A DNA stretch of 64,000 nucleotides, taken from positions 1 through 64,000 of the forward strand of contig NZ_QUEE01000006.1 in the NCBI RefSeq assembly GCF_003477885.1. The letters are read 5' to 3'. Both the position numbers and the translations under genes were made by a program. This DNA comes from Lachnotalea sp. AF33-28. GTDB lineage: Bacteria > Bacillota > Clostridia > Lachnospirales > Lachnospiraceae. A model generated the notes under the pieces. It saw nothing but the letters and a program-made list of their open reading frames with translations. It did not search any database and was not told the origin of the DNA. Positions 50,258-59,442 of this stretch are shown in pieces (position 1 is the stretch's first letter; each line of letters starts with the position of its first letter).

Positions 50258-51387
50258 ACAAAGAGATAAGAACGGCGATCATCGGATACGGAAATATGGG
50301 CAGACGCTATGCGGCTGCGATAAGGAGCCACGCGATAGACGGACTGCGGCTGACGGGGATCTGCTGCCGCAGGGACTTAGTGCAGCAGGAGATCAGACGG
50401 CTTTATCCGGAAGTATCAGTCTATGGGGACGAGGCCGAACTGTTTTCCCATTCCGACAGTTATGACGCGCTGATTATCGCGACACCCCACAGGGAGCATG
50501 TCCGGCTGGCTGAGAGCGCCCTTTTAAAAGGAATCCATGTATTGTGTGAAAAGCCTCTCGGAGTCAGCATGTTACAAGCTGGCCGGCTAACCGGGATACA
50601 GCGGCAGTCAGGAGCGGCTTTTGCCATGATTTTTAATTGGAGGACGAGGCCCTGCTACCGCCGAATCAAAGAAATCGTGGAGGAAGGGCGGCTGGGCAGG
50701 ATCAGCCATGTGATATGGATTGCCAACCTGTGGTACAGGACGCCGGCCTATCACAGACTGGGACCCTGGAGAAGCAGCTGGAGGGGGGAGGGAGGAGGTC
50801 TTCTGATCAATCAGATGCAGCATATATTCGATATCTGGCTATGGCTGTTCGGCATGCCGGATGCAGTGAGAGCGGCGGTGGAATTCGGCAAATTCAGTGA
50901 AATCGCTGTGGATGACAGTGCGGATCTGCTGTTTGAATACGAAAACGGCCTTCGGGGCATCTGTATCACGTCCAGCGGGGAATCTCCGGGCAGCAATCAT
51001 CTGGAGATTCACGGAAGCAGAGGTAAGCTGGTTGCGGACCAGGAAACGCTTAAGCTTTATGTGAATGAGGTGAGCACGGAAGAATTCGCCGGCAGAGAGG
51101 ACGGCGCGCTGACCGGCATTCCGTTTACAGAGTCCGAACTGGATCTCCCTGAAACAAAGGAGGAATATGCTGCCATCCTGCAGAACTTTGCGGATCACCT
51201 CCTGAAGGGCACTGCACTGACGGCCCCCGCGAGCGCGGGGCTGGCTGCCCTCGAGATGGCTAACGGCGCATATCTGGCTGCGTGGCTGGGCCGCCGGGTG
51301 GAATATCCGGTGGATCGGGAATTATATGAGCGTCTGCTCAAACAGAAAGAAAATGCGCAGTTACATGACGAAACGATGCCAGTCTGA
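50254..51387 (+). CDS. Gfo/Idh/MocA family oxidoreductase
   Basis: A 377-residue enzyme. RTAIIGYGNMGRRYAAAIRS is the Rossmann start, HVLCEKPLGVSM holds the catalytic EKP motif, and GGLLINQMQHIFDIWLWLFG carries the substrate-side His/Asp region. Its start codon overlaps the dehydrogenase stop (ATGA). Such pairs (MDR dehydrogenase plus Gfo/Idh) often interconvert keto sugars or sugar acids. It is the last sugar gene of this block; the VanY-type gene follows 49 bp later. Confidence 0.9.
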   Translation: MNKEIRTAIIGYGNMGRRYAAAIRSHAIDGLRLTGICCRRDLVQQEIRRLYPEVSVYGDEAELFSHSDSYDALIIATPHREHVRLAESALLKGIHVLCEKPLGVSMLQAGRLTGIQRQSGAAFAMIFNWRTRPCYRRIKEIVEEGRLGRISHVIWIANLWYRTPAYHRLGPWRSSWRGEGGGLLINQMQHIFDIWLWLFGMPDAVRAAVEFGKFSEIAVDDSADLLFEYENGLRGICITSSGESPGSNHLEIHGSRGKLVADQETLKLYVNEVSTEEFAGREDGALTGIPFTESELDLPETKEEYAAILQNFADHLLKGTALTAPASAGLAALEMANGAYLAAWLGRRVEYPVDRELYERLLKQKENAQLHDETMPV

Positions 51388-51436
51388 TGCAATGCGGGTG
51401 TATAGTTATTCATAACGATGCGGCAGGAGGTTCGGA

Positions 51437-52336
51437 ATGAAATATACACCAAGTCATCAGACGGTTTCATCGAGGGGGTTCGTCCGGGAGCAGGACCGGA
51501 CTTTGGAACAAAAAAATATAAGGATAAAAATGAGGATCAGACGCCGGCGCAGAAAACGGTGCATCCGGATCGCGGCTGTTATGCTGGCGCTTCTTGTATG
51601 GCTGGCAGCTGATACTTCCAGGCGCGGATATGTCAATCTGGCTGCGAGGGATCCGGCTTTGGCAGAACATGTTGTGACGCAGGACGATAGAAAGTACTAT
51701 ACGGTGGGAGCCGCGGGCAGCGATAAAACATCTGTTTATGATAATGAAAGAACGGAGGAAGAAAGCGGTGGGGATGATCTGCTTATACTGGTAAATCCGT
51801 GGAATGAGCTGCCGGAAGATTATGAGGTGGAGCTTGTACAGCTGCGCAATGATCAGGCGGTGGATGAACGCTGTTATTCAGCCCTGCAGAAGATGATGGA
51901 TGACTGCAGGGAAGAAGGGCTGGAGCCGTTGATCTGCTCTTCATACCGCACTGTAAAAAGGCAGGAGGAGCTGTATCAGAAAAAGGTGAAGGAATTTAAG
52001 GCGCAGGGGCTGGCGCTTAAGGCTGCGAAAGAGGAAGCGGCCCGGGTGGTTGCGCTGCCGGGCACCAGCGAGCATCATCTGGGGCTGGCGGTGGATATCG
52101 TGGATATGAATTACCAGCAGCTGGATACCCATCAGGAAACGACAAAGGTTCAGAAATGGATGAAAGAAAACAGCTGGCGGTACGGGTTTATCCTCCGTTA
52201 CCCCAGTGGAAAGAGCGATATCACCGGCATCATCTATGAGCCGTGGCATTACCGCTATGTCGGTAAGGAAGCCGCGGCAGAGATCTATGAGCAGGGAATC
52301 TGCCTGGAAGAATATCTGGAAACTTTGAAACTTTAA
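51437..52336 (+). CDS. VanY-type D-alanyl-D-alanine carboxypeptidase (M15B)
   Basis: A 299-residue membrane-anchored peptidase. A basic N-terminus (RIRRRRRKR) precedes one TM helix at about residues 47-62, so the catalytic domain is outside. M15 zinc motifs are GTSEHHLGLAVDI (His and Asp) and YEPWHYRYVG (WHY His). It trims the terminal D-Ala of peptidoglycan stem peptides. The start has AGGAGG seven bases upstream. It is unrelated in function to the sugar genes before it and is closed by its own terminator. Confidence 0.92.
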   Translation: MKYTPSHQTVSSRGFVREQDRTLEQKNIRIKMRIRRRRRKRCIRIAAVMLALLVWLAADTSRRGYVNLAARDPALAEHVVTQDDRKYYTVGAAGSDKTSVYDNERTEEESGGDDLLILVNPWNELPEDYEVELVQLRNDQAVDERCYSALQKMMDDCREEGLEPLICSSYRTVKRQEELYQKKVKEFKAQGLALKAAKEEAARVVALPGTSEHHLGLAVDIVDMNYQQLDTHQETTKVQKWMKENSWRYGFILRYPSGKSDITGIIYEPWHYRYVGKEAAAEIYEQGICLEEYLETLKL

Positions 52337-52348
52337 GAAGGAAAAGAG

Positions 52349-52386
52349 CGCAGCAGACCGAAACGATACCGGTTTGCTGCGTTTTT
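52349..52386. terminator. Rho-independent terminator
   Basis: CGCAGCA-ACCG pairs with CGGT-TGCTGCG, followed by TTTTT, after the VanY-type gene and facing the convergent ABC permease gene. Confidence 0.88.
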
Positions 52387-52392
52387 GTGCTA

Positions 52393-53814
52393 TCACAGCC
52401 TTTTCATGAGAGCGGGTCTGCTGATATGACGGATCTTATTGATCAGAAAGCAGTCGACGACGATAAGCACAGCCAGATAGAGCAAGGCTCCGGGCAGCAG
52501 AGCATTCATCAGACAGACTGCAAGGGCGGGCAGCAGGAAACAGACACCCAGCAGTGTGGAGAGATAGAGTCCCTTTCTGGGATTTTTTGCTGTCAGGCTC
52601 AATATTCCGGAGAGAAATGTCATAGCTGCGCTAAGCGCCATCCCCACCCCATAAAGGAGTATCAGTTGTCCACCGCTGTAAAGCAGCCCCCCTCGCCCCC
52701 ATTCCCGTATAGCTATCACATTGGCAGCAGCCAGACTTAATACGGAGGAAAGCAGGAGCATAAACAGCGATACCAGAAGCGGCAGCGCACATTTGCCCAG
52801 AAGGAGCGCACCGATGGAAACCGGGGTGGAGAGGAGGGATTCGCCGGTGCGGTAGACCTTTTCCCCGCCTGCCGAATAGGCCATGAGATTGGAAGAAACA
52901 CGGGGGAGCATCAGTATGGTCAAGAGGATGGCATAATTGAGATCAAGCTGTCCGGTGTAGTGGTAAAACAGCCAAAGCACGATTGCCGGCGCAGGTATAA
53001 GAATGGCAAAATTGACAAGCAGTAGCTTCAGCGTGCGAAGATAACGCCATTCATGAAAGAACACACTGTATGCCTGTGAGTGCACGGCACTGCCAGACTT
53101 AAACCGGCCATGCGGTCTGCCGGCGGCCCGGCCTTCTGCCTCCATAAATCCGGAACGGCCCAGTTTGCGTATGGATAAGACACATACCAGGGTGAATACA
53201 GCCAGGAATCCGATATAAAGGATACAGACAGCTATGGAAGGAAACCACAGTTCATCCTGGCCGCTTGTCAGCAGTACTGTAATAATCACTGTAAGGAAGG
53301 CCAGCAGATAGCCGGCCGGCGCCGATCTGCGGCTGGCAGCCCGCACATCTACTGATTTGGCGGAGACTAAGCATCCCCAGAGCGCGAAGCCGCATAATGT
53401 GAGCAGAGATACAGCCGTGCACAGCATCCATGCGGCCGGGCGTACAGCGCTTCCGATCCCCAAAGCCTCAGAAACGGCCAGCATGCATCCAAACATCAGC
53501 AGATAGTGGCAGGAAGCGCACAGGATAGAAAAGAGCGCCTTGCCGGTCATGTATGACTGAGAGGACAGAGGTGTTGACAGCAGCGATTCCAGGGTCCGGT
53601 TTTCTCTTTCTCCGGCCACGGATTCCGCATTCCACTGCTTTTGCAGGGACAGGGTGGCAAAAATGGCAAGAGAGAATACAGATCCGGCATTTCTGGACAG
53701 AAGAGGAAAGAGTATGCCGAATATGGCAATACCCCCGATATAGAACAAAAGCATGCCTTTATCCTGCAAAAACAGCCGGCACTGATGGCGCAATACGAAT
53801 CCGGTCTGTTTCAT
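52393..53814 (-). CDS. ABC-2 type permease (NatB-like)
   Basis: A 473-residue membrane protein with about twelve hydrophobic segments in two six-helix halves. The segment after the first helices, ESVAGERENRTLESLLSTPL, is the ABC-2 permease signature (E-R-E-x-x-T-L-E), and a second weaker copy (YSAGGEKVYRTGESLLSTPV) lies in the C-terminal half, so this is an internal duplication acting as a full pore. It pairs with the ATPase encoded just upstream (4-bp overlap). Likely an exporter of drugs, lipids or ions; the substrate is unknown. Confidence 0.87.
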   Translation of the reverse strand: MKQTGFVLRHQCRLFLQDKGMLLFYIGGIAIFGILFPLLSRNAGSVFSLAIFATLSLQKQWNAESVAGERENRTLESLLSTPLSSQSYMTGKALFSILCASCHYLLMFGCMLAVSEALGIGSAVRPAAWMLCTAVSLLTLCGFALWGCLVSAKSVDVRAASRRSAPAGYLLAFLTVIITVLLTSGQDELWFPSIAVCILYIGFLAVFTLVCVLSIRKLGRSGFMEAEGRAAGRPHGRFKSGSAVHSQAYSVFFHEWRYLRTLKLLLVNFAILIPAPAIVLWLFYHYTGQLDLNYAILLTILMLPRVSSNLMAYSAGGEKVYRTGESLLSTPVSIGALLLGKCALPLLVSLFMLLLSSVLSLAAANVIAIREWGRGGLLYSGGQLILLYGVGMALSAAMTFLSGILSLTAKNPRKGLYLSTLLGVCFLLPALAVCLMNALLPGALLYLAVLIVVDCFLINKIRHISRPALMKRL

Positions 53815-54560
53815 CTGCCGTCACCGCCTTCCAGCATCAGATAGAGCTTTTCAAGGCTGAAAACACCGTTCTCCATGTATTCAGGATGCTTCTGCAGTTC
53901 ATCCATATTGCCGGTGAATATGTCGCGTCCATGGCGGAAGACGATGATTTTACTGCATAGCTTCTGCGCTTCTTCCAAATTATGCGTGGTCAGCACGATG
54001 GTGGCATGGCTGTCCTTAACAAGAGAGAGTAACATTTTGCGAAGCTCCATGGTGCTGACCGGATCCAGCCCGTTTGTGGGCTCATCCAGCAGAAGGAGTT
54101 TGGGCCGGTGCAGCATGGCGCGGATCAGTGCTGTTTTCTTTTTCATGCCTGTGGAAAAGCCCTTAACGGGCAGATCACATTTATCCGGCATTTCAAACAG
54201 TTCCAGCAGATCATGGATCCTGCGGTCGGCTTCCCCGCGGGGAAGTCCGTAGATATCGGCGTAGTAGATCAGGTTCTCATAGACGGACAGAGGTTCGTAG
54301 AGGCCGGTGTCCTCAGATAACACGCCGCACATACTGCGCACCGCCTCTCCGTCTTTGACCGGACTGCGGCCGAATACGGACACATTCCCCTGATCTGGCT
54401 CAAGCAGCCCTAAAAGCAGGCGCAGCGTGGTGGTTTTGCCTGCGCCGTTATGCCCGAGAAAAGCGCATACATCCCCCTCCCTGATACTGCAGTTTAAGCC
54501 GTCTAATGCGTGCACGCTGCCAAAACTTTTATATACTTCTGTTAACTCGATTACAGACAT
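53811..54560 (-). CDS. ABC exporter ATPase (CcmA/NatA type)
   Basis: A 249-residue nucleotide-binding subunit. Walker A is GHNGAGKTT; the Q-loop lies in MCGVLSEDTGLYEPLSVYEN; the signature is FSTGMKKKTALI (FSTGM in place of LSGGQ); Walker B is LLLLDEPTNGLDPVS; the switch His is in TTHNLEEAQ. It energises the permease whose gene overlaps its stop. AAGGGAG stands six bases before the ATG. The region from 54561 to 54930 holds no convincing gene; a promoter-like TATAAT near 54856 probably serves the esterase operon. Confidence 0.93.
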   Translation of the reverse strand: MSVIELTEVYKSFGSVHALDGLNCSIREGDVCAFLGHNGAGKTTTLRLLLGLLEPDQGNVSVFGRSPVKDGEAVRSMCGVLSEDTGLYEPLSVYENLIYYADIYGLPRGEADRRIHDLLELFEMPDKCDLPVKGFSTGMKKKTALIRAMLHRPKLLLLDEPTNGLDPVSTMELRKMLLSLVKDSHATIVLTTHNLEEAQKLCSKIIVFRHGRDIFTGNMDELQKHPEYMENGVFSLEKLYLMLEGGDGR

Positions 54561-54930
54561 GGCGGACTCCCTTAAGAATTTTATAGTTCCCTTGATTATA
54601 CTATTCGGGATGGGGCTTGTAAAGCTGCGGACAAGGAAGCCGTAATTTTATGTTTTGCGATTATTACAGACGGCAACGCCTGGTCGTTTTAAGTATCAAA
54701 TGCAGCTGAATACCGAAAACGGTATGAACTGCTTTAACGATACATTGGAATATCTGGGAGAGTATCTTAAGGTTAACCAATATGACCCGCGCGAATACAT
54801 ACGCTTGATTAACAAAAAAGCACTATCGATTCAGCGGCACAATCGGTATATAATAGAAATTGCTTATTGTGTTAATCCTGCTTTTTTTTTATAGTTTAAA
54901 TATCATAGAAGATTAGGGAGGAAGTTTCTT

Positions 54931-55701
54931 ATGGCGTGGATGCGGTTCCAAATCAGCCAACACATTAAAACGGCGGGCATGCCGGTATCTGTTGACGTTC
55001 TGTTTCCTGAACATCGGAAAAATAATTGCGAAAAAGTAAAAACGCTGTATCTGCTTCATGGTTATCATGGAGACAGAACAGACTGGCTGCTTAAGACGAA
55101 TCTGCTGAGAAAAGTGGAAGGATATCCCATCGCAGTGGTACTGCCGGACGGCTTAAACAGTTTTTATGTAAATCTGCCCAGCACGCACTATTTTTCTGAT
55201 TACTTGTGCCAGGAATTGCCGCAGTATCTGGAAAGTATACTGCCATTGTCAGACCAAAGAGAAGATAAATATATAGCTGGTTTATCCATGGGGGGATATG
55301 GGGCTTTTCGGCAGGCACTAAATCACCCTGAGGTATTTGGCGCAGCCGCCTCATTTTCAGGAGTAATGGATATCCGAGCCATGTATCAAATGCATATGAC
55401 CACAACGCCGGTCAGCCACATTTTTGGACCGGAAGATAAACTGGGAGAAAGTGGAAACGATTTGTTTGCTGCTGCCCGGAGGTTGTCGGAGGAAAAAGTG
55501 GATGTTCCAAAGCTGATGCAGCTGTGTGGAACAGAAGATCCTCTCCTGGAGCCAAACCGGAAGTTTGCGCAGGCGCTGAAAGAATTGAATATTCCAGTGA
55601 TGTATGAGGAAAGTCCGGGAGCGCATGATTGGGATTACTGGGAGCAGTGCCTTGATAAATTGCTAAACTTTCTGGAAATCGGAAAGGAGGTTACGTTATG
55701 A
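54931..55701 (+). CDS. alpha/beta-hydrolase esterase (esterase D / CE1-like)
   Basis: A 256-residue esterase. The oxyanion region is LYLLHGYHGDRTDW; the nucleophile Ser is in AGLSMGGYGAFRQAL; the acid Asp is in CGTEDPLLEP and the His in GAHDWDYW. Relatives include S-formylglutathione hydrolases and acetylxylan or feruloyl esterases. There is no signal peptide. GGGAGG precedes the start. It overlaps the next esterase gene by 4 bp; both lie ahead of an AraC regulator and an ABC importer, so removal of ester groups from imported oligosaccharides is likely. Confidence 0.88.
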   Translation: MAWMRFQISQHIKTAGMPVSVDVLFPEHRKNNCEKVKTLYLLHGYHGDRTDWLLKTNLLRKVEGYPIAVVLPDGLNSFYVNLPSTHYFSDYLCQELPQYLESILPLSDQREDKYIAGLSMGGYGAFRQALNHPEVFGAAASFSGVMDIRAMYQMHMTTTPVSHIFGPEDKLGESGNDLFAAARRLSEEKVDVPKLMQLCGTEDPLLEPNRKFAQALKELNIPVMYEESPGAHDWDYWEQCLDKLLNFLEIGKEVTL

Positions 55702-56477
55702 GCTTTGTTGAGTTGAACTTTTATTCGGATACTCTGCAGATGAAGGTAGACGTGAATGTGGTAGTTCCCGATTGTGAGCCTGGAAAAAAGACAAAAGTTT
55801 TATGGCTTTATCATGGCGGTTATGGCGATCACAGCGATTGGGTGCACAACACGAATGTTGTGCGTATGGCAAAAGAGCGCGGCATTGCAGTTGTAATGCC
55901 CGGAGTACATAATTCCTGCTTTGTAAATATGGTGAATGGACCTGCTTATGGCACTTACGTAGGTGTGGAATTGCCAACGGTATTAAGATCGATGTTTACT
56001 GTTTTCTCAGCAGAGCGTACCGATAATTATGTATGCGGATTTTCAAACGGCGGTTATGGCTGTATTAAAATCGGCCTGACTTATCCGGAAACCTTTGGAT
56101 ATATAGGTGCGTTTGCTGCCGGTGACCAGGAAGATAATGAATTTCATAATAGTGCGGACGGCTGGTCAGGAAACAGAATCGCCATGTTTGGAACGGGAGA
56201 AATAAAGGGGACGGAATACTCGCTGAAGCACTGTGCACGGGAATTGCTGCGCAGCAAAAGAACACTGCCTGTCGTGTACCATGCCTGTGGCGAGTTCGAT
56301 CCCTGGCACGATAAAAACCAGCTGGTACGCAATTTCTTTGAAGGGCTGGAAGGAAATCCGTTTCATTATCATTATAAGGAATATACGGGTTTAGGCCATA
56401 CAAACGTATTCCGCGAGACCGCATTGAATGATTTCCTGAATTACCATAAAATTGGAACTGACAGCCGCCTTAGATAA
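55698..56477 (+). CDS. alpha/beta-hydrolase esterase, second of tandem pair
   Basis: A 259-residue paralogue of the preceding esterase: LWLYHGGYGDHSDW is the oxyanion region, the nucleophile Ser lies in CGFSNGGYGCIKIGL (N instead of M after Ser), the acid Asp in CGEFDPWHDK and the His in GLGHTNVF. The start codon overlaps the previous stop, and AAAGGAGG is upstream. Sequence divergence along the whole length suggests different ester specificity rather than simple gene dosage. A terminator follows. Confidence 0.88.
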   Translation: MSFVELNFYSDTLQMKVDVNVVVPDCEPGKKTKVLWLYHGGYGDHSDWVHNTNVVRMAKERGIAVVMPGVHNSCFVNMVNGPAYGTYVGVELPTVLRSMFTVFSAERTDNYVCGFSNGGYGCIKIGLTYPETFGYIGAFAAGDQEDNEFHNSADGWSGNRIAMFGTGEIKGTEYSLKHCARELLRSKRTLPVVYHACGEFDPWHDKNQLVRNFFEGLEGNPFHYHYKEYTGLGHTNVFRETALNDFLNYHKIGTDSRLR

Positions 56478-56497
56478 GTATCACTGTCAAATATTTT

Positions 56498-56528
56498 GGG
56501 CTATGGTATGTTTACCACAGCCCCTTTT
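56498..56528 (+). terminator. Rho-independent terminator of esterase operon
   Basis: GGGCT-TGGTA pairs with TACCA-AGCCC (one mismatch), loop TGTT, followed by TTTTT. The rest of the gap up to 56817 has no gene; it holds a small CAAGTATG/CATACTTG hairpin and the promoter and leader hairpin listed separately. Confidence 0.85.
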
Positions 56529-56691
56529 TGATGTTACAGAAGGATTCGATTGGTTAAATAGAGCAACAGCCATAAAGCGACGGCCCGCAGCAAGTATGGT
56601 ATGCCGGGGCATACTTGAAATCACTTACGCATATAATTTAATAAACTAATTACTCATTATCTTTTCACATCTAAAAAAAAGATAAAAATTA

Positions 56692-56700
56692 TGTTATAAT
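56692..56700 (+). promoter_or_regulatory. extended -10 promoter of membrane AraC regulator
   Basis: TGTTATAAT, an extended -10 element, in a very AT-rich stretch with no clear -35 hexamer. Confidence 0.45.
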
Positions 56701-56751
56701 ATTAAAAATAATAAGCGGACAAAATATGCCCGCTAACAATTTTCTGTGCAT

Positions 56752-56788
56752 TGCACATAAGAGACCGGAATACGGTCTCTATGTGCTC
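56752..56788 (+). other. leader hairpin upstream of membrane AraC regulator
   Basis: GCACATA-A-GAGACCG pairs with CGGTCTC-TATGTGC around a GAATA loop, 14 base pairs with one bulge. It lacks a T-run and ends about 20 bases before the ribosome binding site, so it would be in the 5' leader of the TTG-initiated gene. Confidence 0.6.
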
Positions 56789-56817
56789 ATAGCAATAAAA
56801 ATAAGGGGGGACAAGCT

Positions 56818-59160
56818 TTGAGGCGCAAAGTGCAATATAAAAAAGGGATATTCTTTTATCTTTTATTGCTGCCGCTGCTTGCTGTTTTAATTGTTGGGGC
56901 AGGGTCCTATGGAATCTATATAAATGAAATGGAGAAAAGGCTGAACATATCCCTGGAGGCGGCTGGCGAGCAGCTCGAAAACAGAGTGGATAACGTAGTT
57001 TACAATATCAGTAAACTATATCTTGAGGCAGCTGACAGCACTGCGGTAAAGGAACTTGCAAGAAAAGACGCAAGAGAAATTTTTTATGTTGGCCTTAAAG
57101 ACACATTGCAGGAATTGCAGGGCCCATATTACCTGCGGGATTATATTGATGGGTTCAGCCTGATTAATATAGAGTATGGGTGGATATTGTCGAATCGCGG
57201 CTTATATTCCTTAAATGATGCCCTGAATAAAGCGGAAGTTGAAAGATTATTTCAGATTGCTGCAGATCATGGACGGCAAAATTCGTGGTGGATGAACCAG
57301 CTTGAGGATAATTTTGGAACAGATAAGATAAATCGATTGGAAGTGAATTTAAGGGGATTGACTCGTGTCATAAAGGTTCCTCCGATGGCCAGGGATTGTA
57401 CTTCCCTGCTTGTTGTCAATATCAATATGCAGAAATTATCCGGTCTGATTTCTGACGGGATCGGGGAATATGGAATGACCGTATTGGACGAAGCGGGTTT
57501 ACTGGTATATACGAATCAGAAGGATCAGGAAGAATTAAATGAGGTTTTTAAAGCAGGGAATAATGCAAAGAATTCCGGGATGATCATCGGCGAGGAAGGC
57601 CAGAGTTTGCGTATGGCTGTCAGTAAATCTACGGCATCGGGTTGGGTATATGTTGCCAGCTATGACAGATCCATCGTAAGCCAGGGAGCGAAAGAGATAT
57701 TAATATTGGCCATTTTAGTAGTCGCGGTACTTAGCGCAGTGTTTATCATGGCATTATACGGCACTGAGAAGATTTATTATCCTGTGAGCCAATTGGTGAA
57801 GTATGCGTTAAATCTCAATAAAGAACCAGGAGAAAATCAGGAAGATACAGAGCAAAAAGAGAAAAATCAAAATGAGTTTTTATATATTAGTAAAACGATG
57901 AATAAGCTGGCGTCTTCAAAGGCAGATTTGGAGATTATGTTGGAGGAACAGAAAATTCAACTTCAGGAGCTTCTGATGCACAGAATTTTAGCTGGTGAAA
58001 TCAGTGCTGACATAATTCCGGCAAGAGCACAACAGTTAGGTCTGAAACATACGGGTTGCCTGTACGTGGTTTCCACGGCTGTGAGAGCCAATATGGAAGA
58101 TGGAGAAATTGTTCCGGAAGACACACAGCAGGACATTATTTCCTTAGCGTTGGTAAAAAATATTCCAGATAAATTAACCTCTTTTTTGCTGTTGAGACCG
58201 TTTTGGAATGGCACGGTTATTTTTTCTGTTTTGTGCGGTGAAGATAAAGAAGCTCTGCAGGAGGGCGTATTGAATTACCAGCATGATCTGGCGGTTTATG
58301 CAACACAGGAATATAATTGTCAGGTATACAGCGGGGTTAGTGATTTGTTTTTTGAATTGTCCCATTCCCAGGAAGCATATCGTGAAAGTCTGGAGGCATT
58401 AAAAAATAATGAGTTGTTGAAAAAAGACTCAGAGCAGGTAGTCCAGGAAAAGTATGATCTCGTTTTTTATTCTGATTTTACAGCGAGGTATAAGAATGCA
58501 TTGCACTGTGATCTGTCCTATGAAGCGCAGATCCGGGATGCGGTGGTTAATGGGGAACTGGATCGGGCGTTCGCTGTAACCGATAATTTTGTAAATGCTC
58601 TCATAGAAAACAAAGTGATACTGCAGGAACGAACACTGGCATTGTATAAATATCTGGTAGCAATATTGTCGGTGGCAGGACAAGCCGGTTTATCTGCCAA
58701 TGAAATATTTGAGGAAAAAGACAAAGACCTGTTTTCCATGATAAGCGTTATATACGAATGGGATCAGATCAGAAATTTCTATAAGAGGAAGGTAATCAGT
58801 CCGCTGATCAGCCGCCTGAATTTGTTCAGGGAAGGAAGCGTGGATTCCGTTTTGAACAGGGTGATCAGCCTGGTGAAAGAAAGGGAAGGGAATATAACTT
58901 TGGCAGAATGTGCAGATAATTTGGGGCATCATCCCAGCTATATATGGAAAATTATGACAAGCCGAATGAATGTTACCTTCAGTGAATATCTGGCAGCATA
59001 TAAATTAGAGCTTGCAAAAAAAATGCTGCTGGAAACGGAAATGACGGTTGCTGAAATTGCAGAAAGGCTGAATTATACTAGCGCGCAAAACTTTAACCGC
59101 TTTTTTACGAAGTATGAAAACGTATCGCCTGGGAAATACAGAAAAATGAATAAAGGTTAA
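56818..59160 (+). CDS. membrane-bound AraC-type regulator (YesS-like)
   Basis: A 780-residue one-component regulator. TM1 (about 13-33, FYLLLLPLLAVLIVGAGSYG) and TM2 (about 292-314, ILILAILVVAVLSAVFIMAL) enclose an extracellular sensor. A cytoplasmic linker follows, and the C-terminal AraC domain has ITLAECADNLGHHPSYIWKI and VAEIAERLNYTSAQNFNRFF. It senses an outside ligand and acts directly on DNA. The start is TTG, supported by GGGGGG seven bases upstream; there is no nearby ATG that keeps TM1. It probably controls the LplB/LplC-type importer that follows, and perhaps the esterases before it. Confidence 0.9.
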   Translation: MRRKVQYKKGIFFYLLLLPLLAVLIVGAGSYGIYINEMEKRLNISLEAAGEQLENRVDNVVYNISKLYLEAADSTAVKELARKDAREIFYVGLKDTLQELQGPYYLRDYIDGFSLINIEYGWILSNRGLYSLNDALNKAEVERLFQIAADHGRQNSWWMNQLEDNFGTDKINRLEVNLRGLTRVIKVPPMARDCTSLLVVNINMQKLSGLISDGIGEYGMTVLDEAGLLVYTNQKDQEELNEVFKAGNNAKNSGMIIGEEGQSLRMAVSKSTASGWVYVASYDRSIVSQGAKEILILAILVVAVLSAVFIMALYGTEKIYYPVSQLVKYALNLNKEPGENQEDTEQKEKNQNEFLYISKTMNKLASSKADLEIMLEEQKIQLQELLMHRILAGEISADIIPARAQQLGLKHTGCLYVVSTAVRANMEDGEIVPEDTQQDIISLALVKNIPDKLTSFLLLRPFWNGTVIFSVLCGEDKEALQEGVLNYQHDLAVYATQEYNCQVYSGVSDLFFELSHSQEAYRESLEALKNNELLKKDSEQVVQEKYDLVFYSDFTARYKNALHCDLSYEAQIRDAVVNGELDRAFAVTDNFVNALIENKVILQERTLALYKYLVAILSVAGQAGLSANEIFEEKDKDLFSMISVIYEWDQIRNFYKRKVISPLISRLNLFREGSVDSVLNRVISLVKEREGNITLAECADNLGHHPSYIWKIMTSRMNVTFSEYLAAYKLELAKKMLLETEMTVAEIAERLNYTSAQNFNRFFTKYENVSPGKYRKMNKG

Positions 59161-59199
59161 TGATAAATTATGCTGAATATATGGCTGAGATGCTTGGGT

Positions 59200-59239
59200 G
59201 CGGCTGGTCCTTGAATGTATATGGACCAGCTGCTTTTTT
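59200..59239 (+). terminator. Rho-independent terminator
   Basis: GCGGCTGGTCC / GGACCAGCTGC, a near-perfect 11-pair stem with a 12-base loop and six T, after the AraC-type gene. Confidence 0.93.
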
Positions 59240-59442
59240 GCGTATAGTGGGCGCATTTGTCAATAAACACAATAAAATGTACTAAACAAAGGTATCATTT
59301 TATTGCCATTACAGCTTTTTGGAAAGAGTGGCGCATGAACTATGTGCATAATACATATATGAAAATATAAAGAACATTGAATTTATGGGAAAAATGCTGT
59401 AGTCTTGGATTGAATCGGAAGTAAACAAGGAGGATGTAGAAT

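Noticed and set aside
54655..54894. 79-codon plus-strand ORF between the ABC exporter and the esterase pair
   Set aside because: It begins with TTG without a ribosome binding site, its product matches nothing I recognise, and the promoter of the esterase operon lies inside its end. Treated as non-coding or a remnant.
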